Assembly: GCF_011493005.1 (NCBI RefSeq)
Contig: NZ_CP049156.1
Location: 1,736,001 to 1,800,000, forward strand
Source: Caballeronia sp. SBC1
GTDB taxonomy: Bacteria > Pseudomonadota > Gammaproteobacteria > Burkholderiales > Burkholderiaceae
Length of the DNA: 64,000 bases
Reading direction: 5' to 3'
Position 1 is the stretch's first letter. The number at the start of each line of letters is the position of its first letter. Shown here piece by piece: positions 27,883-35,730 of this stretch. A model generated the notes under the pieces. That model was not told the DNA's origin and did not search any database. It saw nothing but the letters and a program-made list of their open reading frames with translations. The position numbers and the translations under genes were made by a program.

Positions 27883-29253
27883 GTGAATAAACCGCATCAT
27901 AAAAGTGGACCGTCCTCTCATCCGAAAACACCACCCAATCCGCTGGTTGAAGTGACGTTTGTGTTTCGGGATGCAGTGAACCATCCGATTGAAGGGCTTG
28001 CCGTGCAGATTAAAGCCGGAACCGGCGCGCCGCCTGCACCGGCATGGAAGACCGGCCTGGATGCGGACGATTCCGGATCGTTACCTGGATACGCAGCAGG
28101 AGTTGCGGCAGCGTCGGCAGGGGTAATCAACAGCATTCAGGGCGCAACCGACAAGGATGGTTATGGCATGACGATTCACAATGCCGCCCGAAATCAGCCG
28201 ATTGACGTGCTCGTCAAAAACCGTCATGGCGACTATGTGCTCAAGGGATCGGTCACGCCGTCAAAGGACGTGAGCGCGTACACGATTATCAGCCCGGAAT
28301 ACCATCTCGAGGCGGTGACGCAACTCGCGCCCAAGGATGCGTTCGAGCAGGACCTCAAGATTCCTGTGGTCAAGGAAGGCGAGGTGATGACCGTTGAGCG
28401 CCTGGTTAATGAATTTGGTCCGTATCTTGGATGGGTTCAGAAGATCACAGAACAAGGCAAGGTCAAGAAGGACTTCCCGACGAAAAAGAAGGAAACCTAT
28501 ACGGATGCCACCACGGGAAAATCAAAAACGTCTATTACCATCGAGCATCATTACAAGGTAGTCGATACCGGCAAGCCACGAACAATTGCTCTCAATGTGC
28601 TCGGGTCGAGGCTGAATTATCCGAAGTCGTCAAATCTCACCGACGAACATTTTCAATATCTAGCCCAATCTTTGGGATGTGAAGCGGCGGCAATCAAAGC
28701 TCTGAACAAGCAAGAGACTGTCGGCAAAGGCCCGTGGAAACCCGATGGGGGTTTTGACGCAAATGGATTGCCACGAATTCTCTTTGAGCGCCACCATTTC
28801 TATGATTTTACGTCACCGTCGATCGACAAAAAAACAGGCAAGAAGCCCAAAAACCCTTACCTTTCTTTTCCGGACATTTGTTTCCCAAAATCTGGAGGTT
28901 TCGGCGCCAGTGGATTACATCAATACGAGCGATTCGCTAGGGCTGGAAAACTAGATCTGGATGCTGCTATTCAATCTTGCTCTTGGGGCGCATTCCAAAT
29001 TTTAGGCGAATATTACAAAGGCTGTAACTGCAAGACATCGATGGAGATGGCAAATGAATACATGCAAGGCATCGACAATCAAGTCAAGATGTTCGAAGCT
29101 TTCATGAAAAATGTAAAACCGAATGCGGTCAAAGCTTTATGTAGTAAGGACTGGCGAGGCGTTGCAGCTGCTTATAATGGGCTGCGTTGGGAGAAGCATA
29201 ACCCAGATTATGCAAAGGACTTAGAAAGGTACTTCAATGAATTTAAAAAATAA
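27883..29253 (+). CDS. Putative type VI effector with N-acetylmuramidase (DUF3380-like) domain
   Basis: A 456-residue protein starting at GTG 27883 after GAGGGAAG. Residues 1-245 form an N-terminal part with a transthyretin-like beta segment (EVTFVFRDAVNHPIEGL) and a central region around residues 150-240. From about 250 to the end it resembles phage-type N-acetylmuramidases: KQETVGKGPWKPDGGFDANG, the putative catalytic Glu302 in RILFERHHFYDF, then SCSWGAFQILGEYY and AAAYNGLRW. It would cut peptidoglycan glycan strands in a neighbouring cell's periplasm. No signal peptide is present, consistent with delivery by VgrG. The 3' half is visibly more AT-rich than the host genes, suggesting recent transfer. 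It overlaps the next gene by 17 bp. Confidence 0.8.
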   Translation: MNKPHHKSGPSSHPKTPPNPLVEVTFVFRDAVNHPIEGLAVQIKAGTGAPPAPAWKTGLDADDSGSLPGYAAGVAAASAGVINSIQGATDKDGYGMTIHNAARNQPIDVLVKNRHGDYVLKGSVTPSKDVSAYTIISPEYHLEAVTQLAPKDAFEQDLKIPVVKEGEVMTVERLVNEFGPYLGWVQKITEQGKVKKDFPTKKKETYTDATTGKSKTSITIEHHYKVVDTGKPRTIALNVLGSRLNYPKSSNLTDEHFQYLAQSLGCEAAAIKALNKQETVGKGPWKPDGGFDANGLPRILFERHHFYDFTSPSIDKKTGKKPKNPYLSFPDICFPKSGGFGASGLHQYERFARAGKLDLDAAIQSCSWGAFQILGEYYKGCNCKTSMEMANEYMQGIDNQVKMFEAFMKNVKPNAVKALCSKDWRGVAAAYNGLRWEKHNPDYAKDLERYFNEFKK

Positions 29254-29929
29254 CTATCGAGCGGCGCTTATGCTGGTCACACTAGGTACTTCATCCTTAT
29301 GCCACTCGTCAGAATTATTAATTTTTGACAATGACAATCTAATCGCTCTTGAGTCGAGCGGGCGATTGTACGGATACTATGGTGCAGTGGAGAAGGATAA
29401 GTCATGCATGTTCCTTTTCGTCGGTCAGTCCCCGCGCATTGGAAATTCTGGAGCGACTACTATTATCGAAAAAATAAAAACGTTCGGGTTCGAATTCGGT
29501 AAATACTCATATGCCGACAGATATAAACCAGCGGACATTGACGGAACTATAGCTATTACAGGAGGGGAGTGGATAGTTCAGGCTGAAGAAGAGCCGCCCG
29601 GTTGCGGTGGGAGCGTTGGCGTCTTCCACTCCAGCCCTTTCAATTCTCATCAATTTCGTTACAACGTAACTACTAAGATTAGCGGGTTAAGTATTCGCAT
29701 CGCGACAAAAAAATCGTCAATTTTTAAAAAGCGAAACAAGTTACTTTTGAAAACGAAAAGTTACATCACAGAAGGGGACGTCGTCGCTGTGTTGCAACAA
29801 GAAGGGAATTTTTCTTATATTCGGTATACCAATCCGGACTACTTCAGCCCGATTTCGCAAAGGGTTACTACAGGCTGGGTTCGGACAAGTGATCTAGAGG
29901 ACCCGTTCCCACCGTCGCAGAAGCAGTGA
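29237..29929 (+). CDS. Periplasmic protein with SH3-like domain, putative immunity protein
   Basis: A 230-residue protein with an N-terminal signal peptide (about residues 1-22, ending near CHS) and a C-terminal stretch (about 165-222, KLLLKTKSYITEGDVVAVLQ then GWVRTSDLED) resembling bacterial SH3 domains. It starts inside the end of the muramidase gene, which suggests coupled expression. A periplasmic location is where immunity to a cell-wall hydrolase must act, so an immunity role is inferred. No known immunity family was recognised. The gene is clearly AT-rich relative to the rest of the window. Confidence 0.6.
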   Translation: MNLKNNYRAALMLVTLGTSSLCHSSELLIFDNDNLIALESSGRLYGYYGAVEKDKSCMFLFVGQSPRIGNSGATTIIEKIKTFGFEFGKYSYADRYKPADIDGTIAITGGEWIVQAEEEPPGCGGSVGVFHSSPFNSHQFRYNVTTKISGLSIRIATKKSSIFKKRNKLLLKTKSYITEGDVVAVLQQEGNFSYIRYTNPDYFSPISQRVTTGWVRTSDLEDPFPPSQKQ

Positions 29930-29985
29930 GCGCGCCGCGCGGCGGCAAGCCTGAAACCATAGACAACCTTGAGGAAACCAAACCT

Positions 29986-30234
29986 ATGAACCTGATCCGA
30001 CTCGGTGACGATACCGACCACCGCGGCAAAGTCACCAGCGCATCGACAACGATGCGGTTTGATGGCCGGTTCGTGGCCCGCAAGGGCGACGGGGTGTCGT
30101 GCCCGCTCCACCCCGGTATCCAGCCCAACCTCATTATCGAAGGCGATGATTCCATGATGGACAACGGGGTACCCATCGCCCGTCATGGCCACCGGGCAAC
30201 ATGCGGATGCCATCTGATTTCAAGTCTGGTGTGA
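29986..30234 (+). CDS. PAAR-domain protein
   Basis: An 82-residue protein with the PAAR tip pattern. It begins MNLIRLGDDTDHRGKV, contains GDGVSCPLHPG and ends with HGHRATCGCHLI, with the His and Cys residues that bind the tip zinc. It sharpens the VgrG spike. The ATG at 29986 follows GAGGAAACC; the frame from 29926 reaches into the preceding stop. Its last codons lie 26 bp before the IS3 insertion. Confidence 0.85.
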   Translation: MNLIRLGDDTDHRGKVTSASTTMRFDGRFVARKGDGVSCPLHPGIQPNLIIEGDDSMMDNGVPIARHGHRATCGCHLISSLV

Positions 30235-30247
30235 TATGAAAACGCTC

Positions 30248-30254
30248 GGAGGAG
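30248..30254 (+). promoter_or_regulatory. Orphaned Shine-Dalgarno sequence cut from its gene by the IS3 insertion
   Basis: GGAGGAG followed by CTTTTA ends at the IS boundary. Removing the IS and one copy of the TTTA duplication joins this to TGAATCAACC at 33084, giving GGAGGAG-CTTTT-ATG in front of the gene at 33083. The insertion therefore lies exactly between ribosome site and start codon. Confidence 0.75.
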
Positions 30255-30260
30255 CTTTTA

Positions 30261-30287
30261 TGAACCGCCCCGGGAATCGTGGAGGCT
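30261..30287 (+). repeat. Left terminal inverted repeat of the IS3 element
   Basis: It pairs with 33053-33079: 13 matching bases, a divergent 5-base block, then 9 matching bases. Confidence 0.85.
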
Positions 30288-30294
30288 GGTTGGT

Positions 30295-31146
30295 TTAAGT
30301 TAATGCGGGTTCGACGGCAGGTGTTTCAAGTTGCCGGTAGTAGTTTGCCTCAGCTTCAGCGGGCGGGATATAGCCAAGCGGTTCCATCAGCCGATGGTGA
30401 TTGAACCAGGCCACCCATTCCAGCGTTGCCAACTCGACGGACTCGCGTGTTTTCCAGGTGCGGCGATGAATCAGTTCAGCCTTGTACAAGCCGTTGATCG
30501 TTTCAGCGAGGGCGTTATCGTAGCTGTCGCCCCGACTGCCGACCGACGGTTCGATGCCCGCTTCGGCGAGCCGCTCGCTATAGCGAATGCTGACGTATTG
30601 CGAACCTCTGTCGGAGTGGTGTATCAGCGTTGCGTCGCCGCCTGGTCGCCGCGCGTAAAGCGCCTGTTCAAGCGCATCCAGAACGAAGTCCGTGGTCATC
30701 GACGTGCTGACGCGCCAGCCAACGATCCGCCGAGCGAACACGTCGACCACGAACGCGACGTACAACCAGCCCTGCCACGTCGAGACGTAGGTGAAGTCCG
30801 AGACCCAAAGCTGGTTTGGCCGCGAAGCGTTGAACTGGCGATTGACCCGATCCAGCGGGCGCGGGGCGCAGGCATCGGGGACGGTCGTGCGAACACGCTT
30901 GCCTCGCATCACGCCACGCAAACCCAGTCGTCTCATCAATCGCTCAACGGTGCAGCGAGCCACCTTGATGCGCTCCCGGTTCATCTGTTTCCAGACCTTA
31001 TCCGCGCCGTAGACCTGCATGTTGGTCTGCCAGACGCGCTTGATCTCGGGTTGCAGACGTTCATCGCGTATCGCGCGAGCACAGCGCCGCGACGGATCGC
31101 GAAGCTGTGCGGCATGACGCCGATAGCCCGACGGGGCAATCCGCAA
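30295..31146 (-). CDS. IS3-family transposase OrfB (DDE integrase)
   Basis: rve-type catalytic domain with the DDE triad visible in WVSDFTYVS, HHSDRGSQYVS and DNALAETING, after an HTH_21-like segment. The ATG at 31146 is internal: the open frame continues upstream to about 31244, where a run of five T on the coding strand allows a -1 shift from orfA. The active product is therefore an OrfAB fusion. The frame is intact, but the IS110 insertion upstream probably silences it. Confidence 0.88.
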   Translation of the reverse strand: MRIAPSGYRRHAAQLRDPSRRCARAIRDERLQPEIKRVWQTNMQVYGADKVWKQMNRERIKVARCTVERLMRRLGLRGVMRGKRVRTTVPDACAPRPLDRVNRQFNASRPNQLWVSDFTYVSTWQGWLYVAFVVDVFARRIVGWRVSTSMTTDFVLDALEQALYARRPGGDATLIHHSDRGSQYVSIRYSERLAEAGIEPSVGSRGDSYDNALAETINGLYKAELIHRRTWKTRESVELATLEWVAWFNHHRLMEPLGYIPPAEAEANYYRQLETPAVEPALT

Positions 31147-31202
31147 GACCTTGCAGATCGACTCGACCCCGAAGGTGTCGCGATGCTGATCGACGAAGGC
31201 CT

Positions 31203-31526
31203 TCAGGACTTCAGACGGCGGTCGAGCTCCGCCTGGGCGAAAAACGCGCTCGCCAACTTCAGAATCTCGTTGGCGCGGCGCAGTTCCTTGTTCTCACGTT
31301 CCAGCGTCTTGAGGCGTTCACGCTCCGACGTGGTCACGCCTTCGCGCTCGCCGCTGTCGATCTGCTCACGCTTGACCCAGCCCAATAGGGTCTGGCTCGA
31401 ACAACCGATCATCGGCGCAATGGTTTCAACAGCTGCCCACAGTGACGGGTGCTCGCCACGCTGCTCGCGCACCAGACGAACGGCGCGCTCTCGGACTTCA
31501 GGGGAAAATTGGCTTGGCTTGCTCAT
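31203..31526 (-). CDS. IS3-family transposase OrfA
   Basis: A 107-residue helix-turn-helix protein ([20 protein letters not shown]) with a leucine-zipper-like C-terminus ([20 protein letters not shown]), as in IS3 OrfA proteins. A T-run at 31240-31244 on the coding strand near the end is the likely -1 frameshift site into orfB. Confidence 0.88.
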   Translation of the reverse strand: MSKPSQFSPEVRERAVRLVREQRGEHPSLWAAVETIAPMIGCSSQTLLGWVKREQIDSGEREGVTTSERERLKTLERENKELRRANEILKLASAFFAQAELDRRLKS

Positions 31527-31549
31527 GGCTCCATTCTGGTAAGAAGCCG

Positions 31550-32773
31550 TTATGACGGGGAAGCTGGCTGCACCGGATATCCAAGATCCGTGAGGCGTTT
31601 TAGTAATCGCTTAACGGTGCTCTGCATGTCGTGCCGGGTGAAATAGTCTGCACCGAGATCTGCGTATTCCACGCCATTGCGAAGCATGTGCCACGCTGCG
31701 GTGAGCATCGACGCAGCCACTGCGATGATTGCTTTCTTTGAACCGCGCCGCGCCTTGACGCGAGTGAACTGGGCGAACAGGTAGCTGTTCTTCGTACGTA
31801 CTGCGGCCCATGCGGCAGTCACGAGTGCCGTCTTGAGCCATGTGCCGCTCTTGCGGACACGCGTACTGCGGCGCTTACCGGCGCTCTCATCATTGCGGGG
31901 ACACAGTCCGGCCCACGATATGAGGTGAGCGGAATCGGGAAAGCGCGTCATGTCGACCCCAATCTCGGCCACCAGGACCCGCGCGGTCAGGTCACCGACG
32001 CCGGGAATGGTTCTTAGCAGTTGAACGTGCTGCCGGATTGGCGTCAGAGCAAGTCCCACGGCGGCATCCAGTTCAGTCAGCGCGTGCTCAAGGGCGTCGA
32101 TGAGCTGCAAATGCAGCGCGAGCATCGTACGGTGATGTGAAGTTATGCGGCCGCGCAATGCTTCGCGTAGTTCACTCGTCTTCTTGCGCGCGTGACCTTG
32201 CGCCAGTGCCGCGAGCAGCACCGGATCGTTCTCGCCCGAGATGATGGCCTTCAGAATCGCGCGTCCGCTGCCGCCAAGTACGTCAGAAAGGACACTGCCC
32301 AGTTTGAGATTGGCATCCTCGAGCACCTTCTGGACACGCAGACAATGCTGGGCGATCTCGCGCGTCAGCTGTTTGCGTGTGCGTGTCAGATCACGTAACT
32401 CCTGGATCGCGGCCGGCGGGACGAAGCTGGAGCGGATCAGCCCGTGTGCGAGCAGGTCTGCGATCCACGTCGCATCGTTCACATCGGTTTTGCGGCCAGG
32501 CACGTTCCGAATATGCGCAGCGTTGCCCAGCACGAGTTCGAAGGAGCCCTCGAGAACGTGCCACACTGGCTTCCAGTAAACGCCGGTGGCTTCCATTGCC
32601 ACGTGGGAACAGCCATGGACGGCCAGCCAGTCCGACAGCGCCAGCAATCCCTTAGTGGTACTGCAAAATCTCTGCACTTCACGGTGCTCCGGCGCAGACA
32701 CACAACGGACGCAGGCGACGATGATGTCCTTATGTATGTCCAGCCCGGCACAGCGCGGATAGAGTACCTGCAT
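31550..32773 (-). CDS. IS110-family transposase
   Basis: A 407-residue transposase with the N-terminal DEDD-type RuvC-like domain ([32 protein letters not shown]) and the C-terminal Transposase_20 domain ([39 protein letters not shown]) with the conserved Ser region. The ATG at 32773 follows AGGAGG. The gene is complete and lies inside the IS3 element. IS110 elements usually lack terminal inverted repeats and leave no clear duplication, in keeping with the lack of visible ends here. Confidence 0.88.
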   Translation of the reverse strand: MQVLYPRCAGLDIHKDIIVACVRCVSAPEHREVQRFCSTTKGLLALSDWLAVHGCSHVAMEATGVYWKPVWHVLEGSFELVLGNAAHIRNVPGRKTDVNDATWIADLLAHGLIRSSFVPPAAIQELRDLTRTRKQLTREIAQHCLRVQKVLEDANLKLGSVLSDVLGGSGRAILKAIISGENDPVLLAALAQGHARKKTSELREALRGRITSHHRTMLALHLQLIDALEHALTELDAAVGLALTPIRQHVQLLRTIPGVGDLTARVLVAEIGVDMTRFPDSAHLISWAGLCPRNDESAGKRRSTRVRKSGTWLKTALVTAAWAAVRTKNSYLFAQFTRVKARRGSKKAIIAVAASMLTAAWHMLRNGVEYADLGADYFTRHDMQSTVKRLLKRLTDLGYPVQPASPS

Positions 32774-33052
32774 GCTGCCCTCCTGCAAGATAGAGAATGG
32801 CAGCGGCGACAACCCTCGTTATCGGATTCTGGTAAGCGTGCTCCGGCAGGGCGACATTTGCCCTCGGTCACAATTCGGGGTGCTCGCAGGGTTGCGGGTC
32901 CAACTCTCAAACGGGCTCAGTGCACCAGATAATGGGCCGACCTCGACCACCGCTGCCTCGTAATCGTATTCCTTCCCAGATCCGCCTGCAGCAGTCGTGC
33001 GCTTCATCCTTCGGGGTCGGGAAAAACCCGATGAATCACTCTCAAGAGTTGG
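32774..33052. other. Non-coding part of the nested insertion, upstream of the IS110 gene
   Basis: It contains the upstream end of the IS110 element and the leftover IS3 leader. A hairpin (CATCGGGTTTTTCCCGA on the minus strand, near 33014-33032) is visible. No gene is supported. Confidence 0.4.
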
Positions 33053-33079
33053 AGCCTCCACCAAATCCGGGGCGGTTCA
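33053..33079 (-). repeat. Right terminal inverted repeat of the IS3 element
   Basis: Partner of 30261-30287; followed by the TTTA target duplication that includes the A of the downstream start codon. Confidence 0.85.
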
Positions 33080-33082
33080 TTT

Positions 33083-33739
33083 ATGAATCAACCACAACCT
33101 GACAGAACGAGCAATACGCAGCGCTTCTTTATCAACCCGCGAGCCTTTGTGCTGAGTATAGAGATTGAGCCGGGCCAGCATCAACTCGTGACTGAGGGCG
33201 ATGACCAACACCATGGACTGCTATGCTTCCTATCTCCCATGGACGCTCATATCGAGGGCACGTTCCGGGCGAGGCCCGGTCTCTCGTACTCAGTCTTGTC
33301 GACCTGGAGCCTTTCCGAGAAAAGCTTCCTGGCGGACAACGGCCTGCTCGTAGCGGTCCTGCATTTGGGCTGGTCCGCACGCAACGGTCGCCTGCTACTG
33401 CGCCAAGACGGCATCCCGCGCCAGTATGGAGGACCATTGCTGACGTGGGCTGGGAAAGACCGGCCGATAACATTTGAAGTCAGCGCTACGGCGCTGTGCA
33501 CGCTGGATCGCATATATGAGCATGCGGGTCTGTTCGCCTGGCGCGAGACCTGTGAGTCACTACTGAAAGAGGCGAGCGAAGACCTGCGCACGACAGCTAT
33601 CCAGGCGGTTCTCGCAGCGCGCACGATGACGCCGAAAGGCGACGACCCTGCTACCCAAACGGCACTGTTTGACCCAGAGTTCCAACAATGGCATTTCCTG
33701 CCTGTGGCGATCACCGACGATCAACCAATCAATGATTAA
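33083..33739 (+). CDS. Unknown protein, first of two tandem paralogues in the vgrG island
   Basis: A 218-residue soluble protein with no recognised family. It shares with its neighbour the motifs HLGWSARNGRLLLR, IYEHAGLFAWRET and LFDPEFQQWHF, in the same order and spacing, so the two arose by duplication. Before the IS3 insertion it sat directly behind the PAAR gene with a strong ribosome site. The insertion has removed that site and probably its promoter, so the gene may now be poorly translated or depend on IS sequences. Position suggests a cargo-related or immunity-related role in type VI secretion, which is inference only. Confidence 0.6.
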   Translation: MNQPQPDRTSNTQRFFINPRAFVLSIEIEPGQHQLVTEGDDQHHGLLCFLSPMDAHIEGTFRARPGLSYSVLSTWSLSEKSFLADNGLLVAVLHLGWSARNGRLLLRQDGIPRQYGGPLLTWAGKDRPITFEVSATALCTLDRIYEHAGLFAWRETCESLLKEASEDLRTTAIQAVLAARTMTPKGDDPATQTALFDPEFQQWHFLPVAITDDQPIND

Positions 33740-33870
33740 CAAACTTCAAGTGGGTTGTCCTACACGGCTTGAGAAACGTCAACTTATCTCTGCGCGAGGA
33801 CCTTCTTCATTCGTTCGCGAATCGGGACCAAAACATTGACGTACCGCCTCGCTTGCAGAAAGGAACCATA

Positions 33871-34515
33871 ATGATTTCATCTTCGCAGCCCCGAAACGAC
33901 TTCGGCGGCCTCTCGGTGCTACCGGAGCCGCCCGTCTATATTCTCGCGACCGTCGATGGGCCGGGACGGCTGACGATGGTCTCCAGCCCGGGTCGGCTCG
34001 GCGTGATGCCCCACTGCTTCTTGTCGCCCTTCGATACGCTGATCGAAAGCGCATACCTCAGCAATGGCCGGTCTCTTCACACTCTACCTTCCTCGCAGGT
34101 GAACTGGCCGCTGTTCGAGGATGACACCCGGCGCGCCTTCATAGGTGATGTGCATCTTGGCTGGCCGGCGCGCGATGGCCGAATACTTTTGCGTGACGGT
34201 GGCGGGCTGGCTGGATTCAGGCAGGGAGCGTACAAAGTTGTTGCAGATGGTCAGGAGCCGGGCGCGTTCGATGTTGACGCGCGTGCACTTGCGAAGGTCG
34301 ATCACATCTACGAACAGGCCGGTTTATTCGCTTGGCGCGAAACGGCTTTGGACGTGATTTTCTGGGACGACAACAAAGTACACCGTGCGCTGGAATGTGC
34401 CCTTCGAACTATGAACGTGAAACCCGCTGAGGGCGATCCGTCATGGGATCAGCTCGCGCTATTCGACCCCGAGTTCGAACAGTGGCATTTTGTGCCCTTT
34501 GACAAGACAACGTAA
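33871..34515 (+). CDS. Unknown protein, second tandem paralogue in the vgrG island
   Basis: A 214-residue protein with HLGWPARDGRILLR, IYEQAGLFAWRET and LFDPEFEQWHF matching its upstream neighbour. The start at 33871 follows AAGGAACC; a frame from 33769 lacks support. No signal peptide or membrane segment is seen. Family and function are unknown. Tandem related genes behind an effector/PAAR set often encode immunity or adaptor proteins. Confidence 0.6.
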   Translation: MISSSQPRNDFGGLSVLPEPPVYILATVDGPGRLTMVSSPGRLGVMPHCFLSPFDTLIESAYLSNGRSLHTLPSSQVNWPLFEDDTRRAFIGDVHLGWPARDGRILLRDGGGLAGFRQGAYKVVADGQEPGAFDVDARALAKVDHIYEQAGLFAWRETALDVIFWDDNKVHRALECALRTMNVKPAEGDPSWDQLALFDPEFEQWHFVPFDKTT

Positions 34516-34703
34516 GAGAGAAATGGAGTCCATGCGAACCGCCTTTAACGAGCGCAATGTGCACGGTGATAGATACAGCAATTGCAGAATGCTTCAAGAA
34601 CCAGTAGGCCCGGATGGATACGCGCCGGAGGCGTCCGGGGTCGATGCGTGTGCGTTGGCCCCGAGCGGCGGTATGAGGGGGGCCATACGCGTGGCAGGAC
34701 GCG

Positions 34704-35465
34704 CTAGAACGTCTTCGCAAGCTCCCGTGCCGCTTCTTGCATGCGCGGGACGAATTCGAGTGCGCGCGACAGCGGCGCCCGCGAGACGGGCGCATGCACG
34801 GCGATCGCCGCAATGCATTGGTCGTTTGCGTCCATCACGGGCGTGGCCACGCAAACGATGCCAACCACGAACTCCTCATTGTCGATGGCGACGCGCTTGT
34901 GCGCGGTCCGGTCAAGTTCGGCGTCGAGCAGTTCAGGGTCGGTGATGGTGTTCGGCGTGAGGCGCTCGAGTTTCAGCGCACGAACAATCGCACCGCGCTG
35001 TTCGCGCGCCTGCATCGCAAGCAGCAGCTTGCCACTTGCGCTGCAATGGACGGGGACATGAGAGCCGGGTTTCAGATCGAGACGCAGCGGCCACGGCGCT
35101 TCCATCCTGTCGAGATAGAGCACTTGCGCCCCGTGAAGCATGGTCAGGTTGCAGGTCTCGCCGAGATCGGCGACAAGGCGCGCGAGGATTGCATGACGCA
35201 GGCGACGGGCGCCCGAGTGCATCATCACGCCCAGCCCCAGTTGTGCGAGCCGCGGCCCAATCACATAGGCGTTCTTGTGGTCGGGTGAGCGAATGACAAG
35301 GCCACCCGCCTCCAGAGAAGCCAGCATTCTGTGCAGCGATGCCTTCGGCAAACCCACGTCGTTTGCAATGTCGGCGAGCGACACGGGACCTTCTGCGGCA
35401 ACCAGATGTTCGAGCAGCGCGAACGTACGCAGCGTTGGCGTGTGCGCTTCTTTCATTTGCGCCAT
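34704..35465 (-). CDS. IclR-family transcriptional regulator downstream of xsc
   Basis: A 253-residue IclR protein very similar to the one at 12585-13340. Examples are LADIANDVGLPKASLHRMLASLE in the winged helix, then CNLTMLHGAQVLYLDRMEAPWPLRLDLKPG and HCSASGKLLLAM in the ligand domain. The start at 35465 is chosen from alignment with that paralogue; the frame runs to 35585 and neither site has a clear ribosome site. It follows xsc copy 1 on the same strand after 265 bp. Xsc leaders in this window carry GGAAC-N5-GTTCC palindromes, so this protein may regulate xsc. Confidence 0.85.
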   Translation of the reverse strand: MAQMKEAHTPTLRTFALLEHLVAAEGPVSLADIANDVGLPKASLHRMLASLEAGGLVIRSPDHKNAYVIGPRLAQLGLGVMMHSGARRLRHAILARLVADLGETCNLTMLHGAQVLYLDRMEAPWPLRLDLKPGSHVPVHCSASGKLLLAMQAREQRGAIVRALKLERLTPNTITDPELLDAELDRTAHKRVAIDNEEFVVGIVCVATPVMDANDQCIAAIAVHAPVSRAPLSRALEFVPRMQEAARELAKTF

Positions 35466-35730
35466 TCTGGAAAACGGGTCGGTCAAATTGTAGGCGAGCG
35501 TTTTGCTATCGGCCGTTTTAGAACGAGCTTCATCGACGTCGGACAGGTCCTCGGTAATGGTCGTTTCGGTGTAGTCGGTCGGCACGGCGAATCCAGGTCA
35601 AAGAGGTTCTGACAGCAGCCGAAAAGTCTTTCTCAAGCTAAAACTTGCCGGAGGCAGGGGAGTGGATGTGACCCGTTCATCGCGGACCCTGTCCGGGCGA
35701 TGAACGGATCAAACCCCACGCCTTAGATGC

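Larger units (their letters stand above)
30261..33079 (-). mobile_element. IS3-family element carrying a nested IS110-family element
   Basis: The ends are imperfect 27-bp inverted repeats starting TGAACCGCCCCGG, with identical 13-bp outer and 9-bp inner blocks. They are flanked by a 4-bp duplication TTTA on both sides (30257-30260 and 33080-33083). The left part holds orfA and orfB of an IS3-type transposase on the minus strand. Between the orfA start (31526) and the right repeat lies an IS110-family transposase gene, so a second element has inserted upstream of orfA. The exact IS110 boundaries cannot be fixed by eye; they fall in 31527-31549 and 32774-33052. IS3 expression from its own promoter is probably lost. 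Confidence 0.85.

Noticed and set aside
30331..31542. 403-residue open frame antisense to the IS3 transposase
   Set aside because: It is antisense to orfB and orfA, both of which have clear catalytic or helix-turn-helix motifs.
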